From IMG/VR virus record IMGVR_UViG_3300031787_000060, positions 16,801-80,800 of that record: a DNA stretch of 64,000 nt. One strand, 5' to 3'. Every line of letters begins with the position of its first letter. Positions within the stretch are counted from its first letter, which is position 1. Shown here one piece after another: positions 63,556-64,000 of the stretch. Below the pieces are notes generated by a model. The model was not told the DNA's origin, made no database searches, and was given only the letters and a program-made list of their open reading frames with translations. Source of the DNA: a virus. The position numbers and the translations under genes are program-made.

Positions 63556-64000
63556 CTGGCTCTTCTGGAACAAGTGGTAGTAGTGGAAGTTCAGGGTCAA
63601 CAGGTTCTTCAGGTTCAAGTGGCACATCAGGTAGTAGTGGTTCTTCGGGCTCTAGTGGTTCATCGGGTTCGGTTGGAACTTCGGGAAGTGCTGGTACAAG
63701 TGGTTCATCAGGAACTTCAGGGTCATCTGGGTCAACAGGTACTTCAGGAAGTTCTGGTTCAAGTGGTAGTGTAGGTACTTCTGGCTCAAGTGGAAGTAGC
63801 GGTAGTGTTGGAACTTCTGGCTCAAGTGGGTCTAGTGGAAGTTCAGGCTCTTCGGGATTAACTGGTTCATCAGGAACTTCAGGGTCATCAGGTTCAAGTG
63901 GAAGTAGCGGTTCTTCGGGTAGTACAGGAACATCTGGGTCAACTGGTACATCAGGTTCTTCTGGTTCAAGTGGAAGTAGTGGTAGTGTTGGTACAAGTGG
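60841..64000 (+). repeat. Giant Gly-x-y coding repeat (more than 3.1 kb) with 54-base higher-order units
   Basis: Over 1,050 codons of Gly triplets, mainly GSS and GTS with scattered GST, GSA, GSV, GLT and GIT. The basic period is 9 bases. Local tandem copies 54 bases apart (six triplets) are visible, for example starts at 61066 and 61120, and at 62065, 62119 and 62173. Larger near-duplicates link 63181-63380 with 63657-63840. Codons are mixed (TCA, TCT, AGT, TCG; GGT, GGA, GGC, GGG). The repeat runs off the window. Confidence 0.92.
63522..64000 (+). CDS. Continuation of the Gly-Ser/Thr-Ser fibre shaft in the shifted frame (partial)
   Basis: From 63522 the frame shifted by one base carries the same Gly-x-y repeat (GSSGSSGLTGSSGTSGSSG) without a stop codon to the last base of the window, about 159 codons. 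It has no start codon or initiation region of its own. It is best read as the rest of the fibre gene at 59668 after a one-base deletion near 63520. The C-terminal tip domain must lie outside the window. Confidence 0.7.

Noticed and set aside
60841-64000. CRISPR array or non-coding minisatellite
   Set aside because: The repeat is in frame with a fibre gene, has a 9-base period with synonymous codon changes, and no unique spacers of constant length.
1-64000. tRNA genes, integrase, transposons, lysis genes
   Set aside because: I looked for cloverleaf-type sequences and typical motifs in the gaps and genes and found none.

Overview
The window is a late-gene-rich segment of a large contractile-tailed (T4-like, myovirus) phage genome. 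Every supported gene is on the + strand, packed end to end with short or overlapping junctions, and the DNA is AT-rich. Recognisable T4-type proteins are tail sheath (gp18), tail tube (gp19), a gp26-like assembly protein, tape measure, gp53-like, gp25 and gp6 baseplate proteins, single-strand binding protein (gp32), UvsX, a 5'-3' exonuclease (RNase H type), gp41 helicase and NrdA/NrdB. The host is probably a member of the Bacteroidota. The evidence is the general lack of Shine-Dalgarno sequences, a promoter before gp32 that matches the Bacteroidota pattern TTTG-N20-TAnnTTTG, and a fibre-region protein built of SprB-like repeats, a type known from Flavobacterium gliding adhesins. This host call is an inference.

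Layout. (1) 1-6042: partial tail sheath, a HAD-like hydrolase, tail tube, a tail-assembly chaperone with a probable +1 frameshift extension, and tape measure. (2) 6081-18181: giant baseplate/hub proteins (1592 and 2029 aa) around a small gp53/LysM-like protein, then two small unassigned proteins. (3) 18251-26472: DNA replication and nucleotide module (gp32, UvsX, exonuclease, unknown, gp41, NrdB, NrdA), sitting between baseplate genes. (4) 26543-27482: flavodoxin-fold reductase and a small overlapping gene. (5) 27509-42998: baseplate wedge genes gp25 and gp6, then large structural proteins, one with an internal membrane-like segment and one with a P2 gpI-like motif. (6) 42998-52961: fibre/adhesion proteins (SprB-like repeats, Pro-Thr linkers, Gly-Ser-Ser collagen-like shaft, LamG-like and discoidin-like domains). 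(7) 53015-58034: five glycosyltransferase-like genes. (8) 58064-64000: a second copy of the fibre set, ending in a Gly-Ser/Thr-Ser repeat of more than 1,000 residues that runs off the window and is interrupted by one apparent single-base deletion.

How it works together: regions 1, 2 and 5 build the tail and baseplate; region 3 replicates and recombines DNA and makes deoxynucleotides; regions 6 and 8 supply the receptor-contacting fibres. The glycosyltransferase block lies exactly between two paralogous fibre cassettes whose shafts are almost entirely Gly, Ser and Thr. My main hypothesis is that these enzymes O-glycosylate the phage's own fibres. A recurring TATTTAT(A/T) box lies just upstream of most first genes of a unit (12 clear cases) and is the best candidate for the late promoter or initiation signal. 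Four rho-independent terminators are clear. No tRNA, integrase, lysis cassette, CRISPR array or insertion sequence was seen, and there is no gene-free stretch over about 120 bases.
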